The notes: generated by a model from the sequence alone, not told the origin. 64,000 bases of DNA from Pseudomonas sp. GR 6-02 (GCF_001655615.1 NZ_CP011567.1:248001-312000); one strand, 5' to 3'; positions 1-9,506 are shown, counted from the first letter of the stretch. Translations and numbers: made by a program.

Positions 1-466
1 TTCGCGCCTTGAGCTCCAGGGTATTTTTGGTACCGCGCTCCGGCCCCGCGTTACCGATCCGCCAGCCTTCGAGCACGCTTTTGAACAGCTGTTTTTTCTG
101 CGACTCGGTGGCACTGCCCAGTATCAGGTTGAGAATCCCGAACTGGTTCTGCGGGATCTGCCCCAGGGCCGGGTCGGCTGCGGAAATGATTGCGAAGACT
201 TCGGCAACGGTGACGAATGAAACCTGTGGGCCGCCGTACTCACGCGGGATGGCAATGCTGCCCAGGCCGCTGCGAGTGAACTGTTCGATTTCCGACCAGG
301 GCAACTTGCGCTGCTGGTCACGTTTGGCGGCGTGCAGGCGGGCGACTTGCGCCAGCTCTTGGGCAGCCTTGATGGCTTGTGCGTCGTTGCGCAAGACCTG
401 CGCGGGCAACAACAATGGGGCGATGTCCAGATCACTCTGGATGATTGCATCTGCCAGACTGGACAT
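1..466 (-). CDS. sfnB: SfnB-family sulfur acquisition oxidoreductase (5' part; runs off left edge)
   Basis: The minus strand is open from an ATG at 466 to the window edge, giving the first 155 codons. The start is fixed by AAGGAG at 475-480, eight bases upstream. The visible part is the helical N-terminal domain of an acyl-CoA-dehydrogenase-fold flavoprotein, including a REYGGPQVSF segment followed by a helix ending DPALGQIPQNQFG, which is characteristic of SfnB proteins. SfnB-type enzymes are made under sulfate limitation and help release sulfur from sulfones or sulfonates. The C-terminal catalytic half is outside the window, so active-site residues cannot be checked. The assignment rests on recalled family resemblance. 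Confidence 0.8.
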   Translation of the reverse strand, partial: MSSLADAIIQSDLDIAPLLLPAQVLRNDAQAIKAAQELAQVARLHAAKRDQQRKLPWSEIEQFTRSGLGSIAIPREYGGPQVSFVTVAEVFAIISAADPALGQIPQNQFGILNLILGSATESQKKQLFKSVLEGWRIGNAGPERGTKNTLELKAR

Positions 467-640
467 CAGTGCCGCTCCTTGGCTGCACGCAATGCCCTGG
501 CGATTTGCACTGGGGTGATTGTGTTCCGGACCATACCTACCTCACATCTCATGAAAACGCCGCAGGTGTTGCGGCGAACGAAAAACACGAATGTCCGGTG
601 GTCCGGTGTATATACCCTAAACGCGTATAAATAATTAATG

Positions 641-665
641 AACTAACTTTTAGGAATATGCATAG
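641..665 (-). promoter_or_regulatory. Putative sulfur-starvation (CysB-like) site upstream of sfnB
   Basis: An AT-rich element reading, on the plus strand, TAACTTTTAGGAATATGCATA lies about 175 bases before the sfnB start. Its core is nearly repeated before tauA at 17091-17115. Both genes point left and both serve sulfur scavenging, so a shared CysB-type activator site is inferred. No experiment is implied, and a clear -35/-10 pair was not resolved. Confidence 0.4.
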
Positions 666-695
666 AAGGGTGGCATCGCCAGGACGGTCGAGCCC

Positions 696-828
696 TGTGG
701 CGAGGGAGCTTGCTCCCGCTCGGCTGCGAAGCAGTCGCAAAATCGGCCATCACGATTCAATTACACAAACACGTGAGCCAGTTTTGGGGGCGCTTCGCAC
801 CCCAGCGGGAGCAAGCTCCCTCGCCACA
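696..828. repeat. REPIN (paired, inverted REP sequences)
   Basis: Two inverted REP copies face each other. The left arm begins TGTGGCGAGGGAGCTTGCTC and the right arm ends with its complement, ending CTCCCTCGCCACA. Each contains its own short hairpin, and about 60 bases lie between them. This is the common Pseudomonas REPIN arrangement, mobilised by RAYT transposases. It sits between sfnB and the convergently unrelated gene at 860-1624 and may stabilise the 3' end of messages. Confidence 0.9.
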
Positions 829-859
829 AAAAGCCCTCATATCGTGCACTACAGGCGCT

Positions 860-1624
860 TCACTTCTTTCGAGGCTCAGCAGCTTTGAGCACTTCTTTGG
901 GCGGCACTTTCAGGTAAGGATTGGCACAGCCGATCTTCAGCGTGCGGGCCGGTGCCCAGCGCGAGTTGTTACCCACCCGGTCGAGGATGCAGTAGGTCAC
1001 TTCCAGTCGAAGGTCTTCGCCGGCTTCGAGAATGATTGCCGGTGGCACCCAGACGTGAATCGGCTGACCCACATCGTCGGCCTTGAGTTTGGGCAGGTCC
1101 ATGCGCACATCGCCCCAGCGCAGGGTGATTTCGTCGTCGGCGGCCATGTTCAGGTACGGTTCGATGGTCAATGGCACACCGCGCTTGACCTGGTTCGGAT
1201 TGACCCCCTGACGGCGAATGGTCTCGGGGATGAACACAGGCGCCAGGCTCTGGTTTTCCTCATCGCAAAGGGGCGAGGGCAGGCCGCCGGGGCAATCGAG
1301 TTTGATCTGGACGCGCGCCGCCGGTGATACCGCTGGCCCTTGCCCGATCTGCATGACCTTGTAATGGACGCGAGCAGAACCGTTGGCAATGAAGCTTTCC
1401 GGCACCCGCAGGCTCACCGCTTTGTTGCCATGATCCGCTCCCAATACGCTGGAGGCCACGTAGCAGTTGTTCCAGAACAGCTCGATCAGGTCGCCTTCGT
1501 CCATGCCGGGATAAGGCGGCACGTCGATCATAAGATGAGCGGCCGAGGTGATGCTGATGCCGGCCTTGTGAGTTTGCGCCAGGGTCGGGGCTGCAAGTTC
1601 GGGTTTGTTCGAAGTGCTTGTCAT
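860..1624 (-). CDS. Conserved hypothetical protein with two Ig-like repeats
   Basis: This 254-residue protein has no signal peptide and no catalytic motif that I recognise. It is built from two homologous stretches: roughly residues 33-110, beginning with a DVPPYPGMDEGD segment, and roughly residues 150-232, beginning TIEPYLNMAADD. Each alternates short hydrophobic strands and ends in an aromatic-rich strand leading to a basic RVQIKL or RTLKI end. That pattern suggests two beta-sandwich (Ig-like) domains of the kind found in large Pseudomonas surface proteins. A GGAGAGAA-type ribosome site precedes the ATG. It is monocistronic, with the function unknown. Confidence 0.6.
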   Translation of the reverse strand: MTSTSNKPELAAPTLAQTHKAGISITSAAHLMIDVPPYPGMDEGDLIELFWNNCYVASSVLGADHGNKAVSLRVPESFIANGSARVHYKVMQIGQGPAVSPAARVQIKLDCPGGLPSPLCDEENQSLAPVFIPETIRRQGVNPNQVKRGVPLTIEPYLNMAADDEITLRWGDVRMDLPKLKADDVGQPIHVWVPPAIILEAGEDLRLEVTYCILDRVGNNSRWAPARTLKIGCANPYLKVPPKEVLKAAEPRKK

Positions 1625-1949
1625 GGGGTTCTCTCCTTGAAGCCTTACCGCGAAGTCCGTTTCTGAAAGATCGAAAGGCGTGAATTACCAGGCAACAAAA
1701 CGATTCACTTTTTGTGTATTTGAAGAGTGATCGAGTTTGATGGAAGTCGCTTGTTGGAGACTAGATAAGAGTGGGTTCGAATAGGTGTCAATAGTGTTTA
1801 TTGGTTAAAGGTTGGTTCTTGGGTTATTCAGAAATCTCCTACGTAGTGCAGTTAATAAACCCTAATGCTCTGTCGAATTTAGTCCAATATTTGATGGGCT
1901 GCATGCCTTGGAGGTGGCAACCCATGGGCTGTGGGTGGCGAGGGTTTTT

Positions 1950-2060
1950 ATGGATTCTAAGCGAGATGAATCTGTTGCAGGACATATATATGTACCGCAT
2001 GGAGGGGTGGAAAGTTATCTATTATTGGAGTTGATCAAGGCGGTCGTTGAAAGCGAATAG
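1950..2060 (+). pseudogene. Short orphan ORF, probable remnant in an AT-rich gap
   Basis: The 505-base gap between 1625 and 2129 is clearly richer in AT than its neighbours. In it an ATG at 1950, preceded by GCGAGGG, opens a 36-codon frame of plausible composition (MDSKRDESVAG at its start, ending in an amphipathic LIKAVVESE). The same frame extends upstream without a stop to 1866, giving an alternative longer reading. I do not recognise it. It may be the tail of a lost gene or a small real protein. Confidence 0.2.
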
Positions 2061-2129
2061 AAGATTTTATCAGTCGAGGAAAGTGCCACTTCCATCCATG
2101 GAAGTTGACAGTTTTTAGTAGAAATTGAA

Positions 2130-2879
2130 CTAGGCGTTGTTAAGGAACTTGCTGAGAAACTGCTTCGTCCGTTCTTCTTTCGGGTTGGCAAAGAGTGCCT
2201 TGGCTTCGCCCTGTTCGACAATCACACCCTTGTCGAAAAACACCACACGGTTGGCCACGTCCCGAGCAAAACCCATCTCGTGGGTGACGATCACCATGGT
2301 GCGTTTCTCCTCGGCCAGGCCGCGGATGGTCGCCAATACTTCGCCCACCAATTCCGGGTCCAGCGCCGAGGTCGGTTCATCGAACAGGATTACTTCCGGT
2401 TCCATCGCCAGCGCCCGGGCAATCGCCACACGCTGTTGCTGACCGCCGGAGAGGCGTCGCGGGTAAGCGTCTTCCTTGCCCGCCAGGCCGACCTTGGCCA
2501 ACAGCTTTTTACCCAAGGCAACGGCGTCGGCTCGTGGAATCTTTTTCACCACGATCGGGCCTTCGATAACGTTTTCCAAGGCTGTGCGATGGGGGAACAG
2601 ATTGAAGTTCTGGAACACAAAACCCACGTGCTGGCGAAGGCGTCGTACCAGGCTCTGCTGCTGGTTCAGGGGGCGGCTGCCATCGATCTCGATGTCACCG
2701 ACCTTGATCCGGCCGCTGGTGGGTTCTTCCAGAAAATTCAGGCAACGCAGGAACGTGGTCTTGCCCGAGCCGCTGGGGCCGATGATTGCCACCACCTCGC
2801 CTTCCTTCACCTGCAGATCGATGCCGTTGAGCACCACCTGACCCTTGAACTGCTTTGTCAGTTTTTCCACGACAATCAT
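2130..2879 (-). CDS. tcyN: Cystine ABC transporter, ATP-binding protein
   Basis: This 249-residue ABC ATPase powers uptake of L-cystine and related amino acids through the inner membrane. The Walker A motif GPSGSGKT is at residues 34-41, the signature LSGGQQQR lies near residue 144, and the Walker [12 protein letters not shown] follows it. The motifs and length match the polar amino acid (PAAT) subfamily, YecC/TcyN branch. It is the last gene of tcyJ-tcyL-tcyN, starting four bases after the permease stop. Substrate is inferred from the binding protein and from the neighbouring D-cysteine desulfhydrase, the same set found in E. coli. Confidence 0.9.
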   Translation of the reverse strand: MIVVEKLTKQFKGQVVLNGIDLQVKEGEVVAIIGPSGSGKTTFLRCLNFLEEPTSGRIKVGDIEIDGSRPLNQQQSLVRRLRQHVGFVFQNFNLFPHRTALENVIEGPIVVKKIPRADAVALGKKLLAKVGLAGKEDAYPRRLSGGQQQRVAIARALAMEPEVILFDEPTSALDPELVGEVLATIRGLAEEKRTMVIVTHEMGFARDVANRVVFFDKGVIVEQGEAKALFANPKEERTKQFLSKFLNNA

Positions 2880-2883
2880 TGGG

Positions 2884-3549
2884 TCAGGACTCCTGGTCGT
2901 GCCGATTGACCCGCTCTTCCAACTTGTTCTGCAGGTGCGAAAGCACCGTGGCCAGAACCCAGTAGATCAGCGCGGCGGCAAGATACATGGTGAAAATTTC
3001 GAAGGTACGGGCGGTGATCAGCTGCGCCTGGCGGAACAGCTCCGGCACCTGAATGGTGGCCGCCAGCGCGGTGTCCTTGACCAGCGAGATGAAGCTGTTG
3101 CCCAACGGTGGCAGGGCCGTGCGCATCGCTTGCGGCAGAATGGCCCGGCGCAGGGTTTGCGCGCGGGTCATGCCGATACTGGCCGCAGCTTCCCATTGGC
3201 CGCGCTCGATGGAGCTGATCGCGGCACGCAGGATTTCGCAGGCGTAGGCCGCCATGTTCAGCGAGAAGCCGATCAGGGCTGCCGGCAGCGGATCAAGTTC
3301 GATGCCCAATTGCGGCAAGCCGTAATAGATCACGAACAGTTGCACCAGCAACGGCGTGCCGCGAAAGAACGACACGTAGATGCGGGAAATCCAGCTCACC
3401 AGTTTGAAGCGCGACAGGCGCATCAACGCCAGGCCGAAGCCCATCAGCAGGCCGAAGAACATTCCGCCCAGGCTCAGGATGACCGTGTAATACGCGCCCT
3501 TGAGCAGGAAGGGCGCGGAGTCCAGCGCGAGTTGGAAAGCTTCTCCCAT
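2884..3549 (-). CDS. tcyL: Cystine ABC transporter, permease
   Basis: This 221-residue inner-membrane protein has the His/Glu/Gln/Arg/opine permease architecture, with about five hydrophobic segments. The cytoplasmic coupling loop [20 protein letters not shown] lies near residue 140 and docks on the ATPase. It matches YecS/TcyL in length and motif. Its ATG overlaps the stop of the upstream binding-protein gene by one base (TAATG), so translation is probably coupled. Pseudomonas has several related polar amino acid permeases, so cystine specificity rests on context. Confidence 0.9.
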   Translation of the reverse strand: MGEAFQLALDSAPFLLKGAYYTVILSLGGMFFGLLMGFGLALMRLSRFKLVSWISRIYVSFFRGTPLLVQLFVIYYGLPQLGIELDPLPAALIGFSLNMAAYACEILRAAISSIERGQWEAAASIGMTRAQTLRRAILPQAMRTALPPLGNSFISLVKDTALAATIQVPELFRQAQLITARTFEIFTMYLAAALIYWVLATVLSHLQNKLEERVNRHDQES

Positions 3550-4343
3550 TATTGAGTGACGTCAGCGCTGAAGTATTTTTCCGAAAGCTTTTTCAGCGTA
3601 CCGTCGGCACGCAGCTTGTCGATGGCTTTGTTCACCGCGGCCAGCAGTTCAGGCTCGCCTTTGCGCAGGGCAATACCGGCTTCCTGGCGGGAGAACGCTT
3701 CGCCGGCAGCGGCAGTGTCCTTGGCCTTCCTGGCGTATTCCAGCGCGGCCAGGCGGTCGATCAGAATGGCGTCGATGCGGCCGACGCGCAGATCCTGGAA
3801 CTTGCTCGGGTCATCTTCGTAGGTGCGGACGTCAGCCTTAGGCACATTCTCTTTCACCCACTGCTCGTAGTTGGTGCCCAGGCCTACGCCGACTTTCTTG
3901 CCGGCCAGATCGGCGGCGGTCTTGATGGTGTCTTTGTTTTTGGTCAGGGTCAGCGCCTGAATCCCGGAAACGGTGTACGGCTCGGAGAAGTCGTACTTCT
4001 TCTTGCGCTCTTCGGTGATGGTCACCTGGTTGATCACCGCGTCCAGACGCTTGGATTCCAGGGCCGCGAGGATGCCTTCCCATTTGGTCGGCTGCAGTTT
4101 GACCTTCACGCCCAGCTCTTTGGCCAAGGCTTCGGAAAACTCGACTTCGAAGCCGCTCAGTTTGCCGGCCTCGTCGACGAAGCTGAACGGTGGATAAGTG
4201 CCTTCCAGGCCGACGTTGATCACGCCCGCGTCCTTGATCTTTTGCAGTTGCTCTCCGGCAACCGCTTGCCCGAGCAGGCCGGCGCTCAGCGCCAGGCCCA
4301 ACGAGCCCACCAGCAGATTTCTACGTAGTGCGGAAAAATTCAT
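3549..4343 (-). CDS. tcyJ: Cystine-binding periplasmic protein
   Basis: This 264-residue solute-binding protein of the SBP_bac_3 family delivers cystine to TcyLN. It opens with a basic stretch and hydrophobic core ending GQAVAGEQ, a typical cleavable signal peptide (cleavage near residue 29). The family pattern follows: INVGLEGTYPPFSF, then a GFEVEFSEALAKELG strand-helix and the KWEGILAALESKRLDAVINQ hinge region. It matches FliY/TcyJ. It is the first gene of the transport operon, about 340 bases downstream of dcyD on the same strand. Confidence 0.9.
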   Translation of the reverse strand: MNFSALRRNLLVGSLGLALSAGLLGQAVAGEQLQKIKDAGVINVGLEGTYPPFSFVDEAGKLSGFEVEFSEALAKELGVKVKLQPTKWEGILAALESKRLDAVINQVTITEERKKKYDFSEPYTVSGIQALTLTKNKDTIKTAADLAGKKVGVGLGTNYEQWVKENVPKADVRTYEDDPSKFQDLRVGRIDAILIDRLAALEYARKAKDTAAAGEAFSRQEAGIALRKGEPELLAAVNKAIDKLRADGTLKKLSEKYFSADVTQ

Positions 4344-4550
4344 GACAAGCCCCTGTGTTTTCTTATGGAAGACGCTTAAGGAAAGTTGGCAAATTCGGGA
4401 TTTGAACGACTGCGATATCCTGCCCTAAAGCAGCTTATGCGTCTCGCTGCAAATTCGCCTGCGGCGCGACTATATGATGTCGTCTTTAGATAGGAAAATA
4501 ATAAATATTAAGTTTGTTATTCTTTAATTGAATATTGGAAGAATGCATTC

Positions 4551-4673
4551 CTGTGGCGAGGGGGCTTGCCCCCGTTCGGCTGCGAAGCAGTCGTAATGTC
4601 TGCTGACTCGATATGACTGCCGGACACAAGGGGCCGCTGCGCGACCCAACGGGGGCAAGCCCCCTCGCCACAG
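4551..4673. repeat. REPIN between dcyD and tcyJ
   Basis: Inverted REP copies start CTGTGGCGAGGGGGCTTGCC and end GGGGGCAAGCCCCCTCGCCACAG (read from both ends). They are separated by about 50 bases. The element directly follows the dcyD stop codon. The AT-rich stretch at 4480-4550 next to it probably contains the tcyJ promoter. Confidence 0.9.
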
Positions 4674-4682
4674 GACTATCGG

Positions 4683-5675
4683 CTATAAAAAGTCTTTGTA
4701 GGCAAACAACGCCGGCGCTCCACCGGTGTGCAGGAAGATGATCGGGCCCGCATCGAAGCGCTGGCGCCCGATGCCGTCGAGCAAACCAGCCATGGCCTTG
4801 CCGGTATACACCGGGTCCAGCAACAACCCTTCCTGGCTCGCCAACAGCTTCACCGCCGACAGCGTCCCGGCATTCGGCTCGCCATAACGCGGGCCGAAAT
4901 ATTCGTCCCACAGTTCGACTTTGAAACTCGCCGGCAGGCCCACGCCCAACAGCTCGGCAGTGCGTTCGGCGAGGCCCTGGACTTTCGGTCGTTGAGCTTC
5001 ATCGCTACGGGAAACGGTCACGCCGATGACTGGCAAATCCGGCAGTACTTCGCTCAATGCCAGCGCCAGGCCGCTATGGGTGCCGGCACTGCCGGAAGCC
5101 AGGACTACGGCGGCGAATTGCAGCCCGGTGTCCTTGATCTGCTCGGCCAGTTCCAGACCCGCACGGACATAACCCAAAGCGCCCACCGCATTGGAGCCAC
5201 CAATCGGCACCAGATAGGGTTTCTTGCCGTTGCTGCGCAGACGTGCGGCCAGCGCTTGCAATTGCTCGTCAGCGTTGTCGAGGTTTTCCACCAGTTCGAC
5301 CTTGGCATCGAACAGGTCCAGCAACAGCCGATTGCCATTGCCGAGGTAGTTGCTATCGTCAGTGCCGAGCGGGTTCTCCAGCAGCGCCACGCAGCCCAGG
5401 CCAAGCTTGGCCGCAATGGCGGCGGTTTGGCGTACGTGGTTGGACTGGATCGCGCCAGCGGTGATCAGCGTATCGGCGCCCTGGGCCAGGGCATCGGCGG
5501 CGAGGTATTCGAGTTTGCGCAGCTTGTTGCCGCCCAGTGCCAATGGCGTCAGGTCATCGCGTTTGACGTACACATCGCGGCCCAGCCAGGTCGACAGGCG
5601 TTCGAGTTTTTCCAACGGGGTAGGGTGACCGAGCAGGTCGAGGCGGTTAAAACGGGCAAGCTGTTGTTTGATCAT
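4683..5675 (-). CDS. dcyD: D-cysteine desulfhydrase
   Basis: This PLP enzyme splits D-cysteine (and related substrates such as beta-chloro-D-alanine) into pyruvate, ammonia and sulfide. The 330-residue protein belongs to the ACC deaminase/DcyD family. The PLP lysine is K51 in a [12 protein letters not shown] motif, preceded by VKRDDLTPL, and a cofactor-binding [10 protein letters not shown] loop lies in the C-terminal half. A longer open frame reaches 6011, but the [16 protein letters not shown] start at 5675 is the family start. It lies with the cystine transporter and diverges from a serine acetyltransferase, which makes a cysteine-metabolism locus. Confidence 0.9.
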   Translation of the reverse strand: MIKQQLARFNRLDLLGHPTPLEKLERLSTWLGRDVYVKRDDLTPLALGGNKLRKLEYLAADALAQGADTLITAGAIQSNHVRQTAAIAAKLGLGCVALLENPLGTDDSNYLGNGNRLLLDLFDAKVELVENLDNADEQLQALAARLRSNGKKPYLVPIGGSNAVGALGYVRAGLELAEQIKDTGLQFAAVVLASGSAGTHSGLALALSEVLPDLPVIGVTVSRSDEAQRPKVQGLAERTAELLGVGLPASFKVELWDEYFGPRYGEPNAGTLSAVKLLASQEGLLLDPVYTGKAMAGLLDGIGRQRFDAGPIIFLHTGGAPALFAYKDFL

Positions 5676-5865
5676 GGGTCCGTACTGGCGGAGGAAGATG
5701 TCAGGACTATAGGCACGGGTATTTAGCGGGGCAACTGCCAATCGCTTATAGCCAAAAGTATTGTTCCCAGCACTATTGGTTCTTAATTCGGCTGCAAGTC
5801 GTTGCCGTAAAGTAATCGCCGTCAGCGCGGCCAGACAGTCCGGCCGCCCGTGAGGAGTTTTTACC

Positions 5866-6792
5866 GTGAGCGAGCGTTCCAGCCATTGGCAATTGCAGAC
5901 CATCGTCAGCCAACTGCGTACGGCGCGCGACCAATGGCGCGCACAAAACGGCCGCGCCAGCACCGAGCAGGGCGGTCGCGAGTTGCCGTCCCGAGCGGCC
6001 ATGGCGGACATTCTCGAAGCCTTGTGCGGTGCGTTGTTTCCGATGCGTCTGGGGCCGGTGGATTTGCGCGAGGAGAGTGAGGACTTCTACGTCGGCCACA
6101 CACTCGACGTGGCGTTGAATGCATTGCTGGCTCAGGCGCGGCTCGAATTGCGTTACGTCGCTCGCCACAGTGCCGGGGTCGATTCTGAAGTCGAAGCCAA
6201 GGCCATCCGGATCATTCAGGACTTCGCCCTCGCTCTGCCGGAATTGCGCAGCCTGTTGGACACCGACGTGCTGGCGGCCTATCACGGCGATCCGGCGGCT
6301 CGCAGTGTCGATGAAGTGTTGCTGTGCTACCCGGGAATCCTGGCGGTGATTCACCATCGCCTGGCCCACCATTTGTACCGCGCCGGGTTGCCGTTGCTGG
6401 CGCGGATCAGCGCGGAAATCGCCCACTCGGCCACCGGTATCGACATCCATCCTGGCGCGCAGATCGGTCGCAGTTTCTTCATCGACCACGGTACGGGTGT
6501 GGTGATCGGCGAAACCGCGATCATTGGCGAGCGGGTGCGGATTTATCAGGCCGTGACGTTGGGCGCCAAGCGCTTCCCGGCGGACGAAGACGGCCAGTTG
6601 CAGAAGGGCCATCCGCGGCATCCGATCGTCGAGGACGACGTGGTGATCTATGCCGGCGCGACGATTCTGGGACGGATCACCATCGGCAAGGGCTCGACAA
6701 TTGGTGGCAACGTCTGGCTGACCCGCAGCGTGCCAGCGGGGTGCAACCTGACCCAGGCGAATCTGCAGCATGATGACGGGACGCAGAAGTAA
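5866..6792 (+). CDS. epsC: Serine O-acetyltransferase, EpsC type
   Basis: The enzyme acetylates L-serine with acetyl-CoA, the first step of cysteine synthesis. The 308-residue protein has a helical N-terminal region (about 1-185) and a left-handed beta-helix of hexapeptide repeats (about 190-300). The serine acetyltransferase signature [20 protein letters not shown] lies near residue 200. It starts at a GTG with GAGGAG a few bases before it. This long form differs from the 273-residue CysE of enterics, so EpsC/SrpH type is the better name. It diverges from dcyD with a 190-base shared promoter region. Confidence 0.85.
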   Translation: MSERSSHWQLQTIVSQLRTARDQWRAQNGRASTEQGGRELPSRAAMADILEALCGALFPMRLGPVDLREESEDFYVGHTLDVALNALLAQARLELRYVARHSAGVDSEVEAKAIRIIQDFALALPELRSLLDTDVLAAYHGDPAARSVDEVLLCYPGILAVIHHRLAHHLYRAGLPLLARISAEIAHSATGIDIHPGAQIGRSFFIDHGTGVVIGETAIIGERVRIYQAVTLGAKRFPADEDGQLQKGHPRHPIVEDDVVIYAGATILGRITIGKGSTIGGNVWLTRSVPAGCNLTQANLQHDDGTQK

Positions 6793-6824
6793 GGCTCCCT
6801 GATATTTGCTGACTGACATGCAGT

Positions 6825-6916
6825 CTTCGCGGGCAAGCCTCGCTCCTACAGAATCAGTGTCGATCGGGGACTTGGCGACCGACACAAAATCTGTAGGAGC
6901 GAGGCTTGCCCGCGAA
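6825..6916. repeat. REP pair, GTAGGAGCGAGGCTTGCCCGCGAA family
   Basis: An inverted pair of a second REP type lies here: the left copy reads TTCGCGGGCAAGCCTCGCTC plus CTACAG, and the right copy is its near-perfect reverse complement. About 35 bases lie between them. It follows epsC and may end its transcript. A lone copy of the same unit is at 33433-33461. Confidence 0.85.
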
Positions 6917-7059
6917 TGGTTTCAAGCCAAACCGAGATAATGGCATCCAGCTAATTTTCCACAGAACAAATCCCGTAAACCCCGCGTCATACCCTTCCTT
7001 GCACTCGCGCAGAAAAGCTACCGCCGAGCCCTGCGATTAGTCCTTAGCACCCTATTCAT

Positions 7060-7089
7060 GTTTAACTTGAACGTTCATTCAAGTTAAAC
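7060..7089. promoter_or_regulatory. Putative BetI operator upstream of betT
   Basis: A perfect 12-base inverted repeat, GTTTAACTTGAA with its complement, flanks CGTTCA and also contains the nested palindrome TGAACGTTCA. It lies 92 bases before betT. It resembles the TTGAACGTTCAA-type box of BetI, the TetR-family choline-responsive repressor of bet genes. No betI gene is in this window, so the regulator would act from elsewhere. Confidence 0.55.
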
Positions 7090-7180
7090 CGGTGGTTCGC
7101 CGCCCGCTCACAACAGGAGGCTTGCCTTTGCTGAGTCCGATTTTTACAGCCACGTTTTTTCCCCTCGAGGTGCACCTTTC

Positions 7181-9175
7181 GTGAGTGCATCGTCCATCCC
7201 CGCAAGCGGCCAGGTCCGCATGAATCCGCCGGTGTTCTATTTCGCGGCGACCTTCATTTTGTTGTTCGCCGTCGTGGTCATGGCGATCCCCGAACAGGCC
7301 GGTGCCTGGCTGTTGCAAGCGCAAAACTGGGCGGCCAATACGGTCGGCTGGTACTACATGCTCGCGATGACGCTGTATCTGGTCTTCGTGGTGGTCACCG
7401 CCTTGTCCGGCTACGGCAAGATCAAGCTCGGTGCCGACCACGACGAGCCCGAATTCAGTTACTTGTCCTGGGCCGGCATGCTGTTCGCCGCCGGGATCAG
7501 CATCACGCTGTTTTTCTTTTGCGTGTCCGAACCACTTACGCATTTGGTGCAACCACCGCAAGGCGAGGCCGGTACGGCGGAGGCGGCGCGTCAGGCGATG
7601 CAGATTCTGTTTCTGCACTGGGGCCTGCACGGCTGGGGCGTGTTCGCCTTCGTCGGCATGGCGCTGGCCTATTTCGCCTATCGACATAACCTGCCGCTGG
7701 CCCTGCGTTCGGCGCTGTACCCGCTGATCGGCAAGCGCATCAACGGGCCCATCGGTTACGCGGTGGACGGCTTCGGCATCATCGCCACGGTGTTCGGCCT
7801 CGGCGCCGACATGGGCTTTGGCGTATTGCACCTCAACTCCGGCCTGGACTACCTGTTCGGCATCGCCCACACCCAGTGGATTCAGGTCGGCCTGATCACG
7901 CTGATGATGGGCGCGGCGATCATCGTCGCCGTGTCCGGCGTCGACAAAGGCGTGCGGGTGATGTCCGACATCAACATGCTGCTGGCCTGTGCGCTGCTGC
8001 TGTTCGTGTTGTTCGCCGGCCCCACCCAGCACTTGCTCAATACCCTGATCCAGAACCTCGGCGATTACCTCGGCGCCTTGCCGATGAAGAGTTTCGACCT
8101 CTACGCCTATGACAAACCCAGCGACTGGCTGGGCGGTTGGACGGTGTTCTACTGGGCCTGGTGGATTGCATGGTCGCCGTTCGTGGGCCTGTTCATCGCG
8201 CGGATTTCCCGTGGCCGGACCATCCGCGAATTCGTCTTCGGCGTGCTGTTGATCCCGCTCGGTTTCACCCTGGCGTGGATGTCGATCTTCGGCAACAGCG
8301 CCATCGATCAAGTTCTCAATCACGGCATGAGCGCGCTCGGCATGTCGGCCATCGACAACCCGTCGATGACGCTTTACCTGTTGCTGGAGACCTACCCGTG
8401 GAGCAAAACCGTGATCGCGGTCACGGTGTTCATCAGCTTTGTGTTCTTCGTCACCTCCGCCGACTCCGGCACCGTGGTGTTGTCGACCTTGTCCGCCAAG
8501 GGTGGCAATCCCGATGAGGACGGGCCGAAATGGCTGCGAGTGTTCTGGGGCGCGATGACGGCACTGGTGACCAGCGCACTGCTGTTCTCCGGCAGCATCG
8601 ATGCCTTGAAGTCGGCGGTGGTGCTGACCTCGTTACCGTTCTCGATGATTTTGCTGCTGATGATGTGGGGCCTGCACAAGGCGTTTTATCTGGAGTCGCA
8701 GAAGCAGATCGCGCAATTGCATTCCCTCGCGCCGGTGGCCGGTTCGCGACGCGGTGGATGGCGTCAGCGCTTGAGTCAGGCGGTGCATTTCCCGTCTCGG
8801 GATGAGGTCTATCGCTTCCTTGATACGACGGTGCGCCCGGCGATCGAGGAAGTGACCGCCGTGTTTGTCGAGAAGGGATTGCATGTGGTCACTCAGCCCG
8901 ACCCGGCCAACGACAACGTTAGCCTGGAAATCGGTCACGGCGAACTGCATCCGTTCATCTATCAGGTGCAAATGCGCGGCTACTTCACACCGTCCTTCGC
9001 CCGTGGCGGCATGGGTTCCAAGCAACTCAACAACCGTCGCTACCACCGTGCCGAAGTGCATTTGCGCGAGGGCAGTCAGGACTACGATCTGGTGGGTTAC
9101 ACCAAGGATCAGGTGATCAACGACATCCTCGACCAGTACGAACGGCACATGCAGTTTTTGCATTTGGTGCGTTGA
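7181..9175 (+). CDS. betT: High-affinity choline transporter, BCCT family
   Basis: This 664-residue secondary transporter imports choline with protons for conversion to glycine betaine, an osmoprotectant and carbon source. The first 500 residues hold about twelve hydrophobic helices, including the family region rich in tryptophan around WTVFYWAWWIAWSPFVGLFI (near residue 325), which lines the substrate path. The last 150 residues are a hydrophilic cytoplasmic domain characteristic of BetT and linked to osmosensing. It starts at GTG with GAGGTG eight bases upstream. The BetI-like operator suggests choline induction. Confidence 0.9.
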   Translation: MSASSIPASGQVRMNPPVFYFAATFILLFAVVVMAIPEQAGAWLLQAQNWAANTVGWYYMLAMTLYLVFVVVTALSGYGKIKLGADHDEPEFSYLSWAGMLFAAGISITLFFFCVSEPLTHLVQPPQGEAGTAEAARQAMQILFLHWGLHGWGVFAFVGMALAYFAYRHNLPLALRSALYPLIGKRINGPIGYAVDGFGIIATVFGLGADMGFGVLHLNSGLDYLFGIAHTQWIQVGLITLMMGAAIIVAVSGVDKGVRVMSDINMLLACALLLFVLFAGPTQHLLNTLIQNLGDYLGALPMKSFDLYAYDKPSDWLGGWTVFYWAWWIAWSPFVGLFIARISRGRTIREFVFGVLLIPLGFTLAWMSIFGNSAIDQVLNHGMSALGMSAIDNPSMTLYLLLETYPWSKTVIAVTVFISFVFFVTSADSGTVVLSTLSAKGGNPDEDGPKWLRVFWGAMTALVTSALLFSGSIDALKSAVVLTSLPFSMILLLMMWGLHKAFYLESQKQIAQLHSLAPVAGSRRGGWRQRLSQAVHFPSRDEVYRFLDTTVRPAIEEVTAVFVEKGLHVVTQPDPANDNVSLEIGHGELHPFIYQVQMRGYFTPSFARGGMGSKQLNNRRYHRAEVHLREGSQDYDLVGYTKDQVINDILDQYERHMQFLHLVR

Positions 9176-9189
9176 TCGACCGGTGGCGC

Positions 9190-9450
9190 TCAGGTCTCGC
9201 TGCTCAACACCATGAACAGCACCAGTGCCGCCACCGGTACGCCGAACACCGCGCTGCCCACCACCAGTTCCGCGCTCAACGGTTGGCCAGCGTTGACCAT
9301 TCCGACTGCGCCGTTGATCAAGGTCAACGCCAGCCACAGCACGACAAAGCTGTAGGCCAGGGTCTGACGAGAGAAACCGATTTTCTCGCCGATGAACAGC
9401 ATCAGTGCCAGCAGGATCAGGCCGAAGAAGATGATGATCGTAGTGTGCAT
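9190..9450 (-). CDS. Small hypothetical membrane protein
   Basis: This 86-residue protein is almost entirely hydrophobic, with three predicted membrane helices at roughly residues 3-22, 32-52 and 62-82. The turn between helices 2 and 3 (NAGQPLSAE) is polar. I do not recognise a family. It ends 15 bases from the betT stop, on the opposite strand, so the two genes converge. ATG is preceded by AAGGACGGAACGC, a good ribosome site. Confidence 0.65.
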   Translation of the reverse strand: MHTTIIIFFGLILLALMLFIGEKIGFSRQTLAYSFVVLWLALTLINGAVGMVNAGQPLSAELVVGSAVFGVPVAALVLFMVLSSET

Positions 9451-9506
9451 GATGCGTTCCGTCCTTCAGATGTGTGCTGCCTTACGGCCCAATACATCGA
9501 GCATAG

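Noticed and set aside
467..640. Sigma-54 promoter for sfnB
   Set aside because: No GG-N10-GC pair with the right spacing was found on the minus strand in this interval.
696..828. Repeat block considered as CRISPR-like
   Set aside because: The repeats are inverted and occur in pairs at scattered sites, with no regular spacers or cas genes; they are REPINs.
2015..2221. 68-codon minus frame overlapping tcyN
   Set aside because: Mostly antisense or out-of-frame to tcyN and its trailer; no coding signal.
7079..8323. 414-codon minus-strand frame opposite betT
   Set aside because: Rich in Gln, His and Asp as expected from reading GC-rich codons backwards; no start site and no family.
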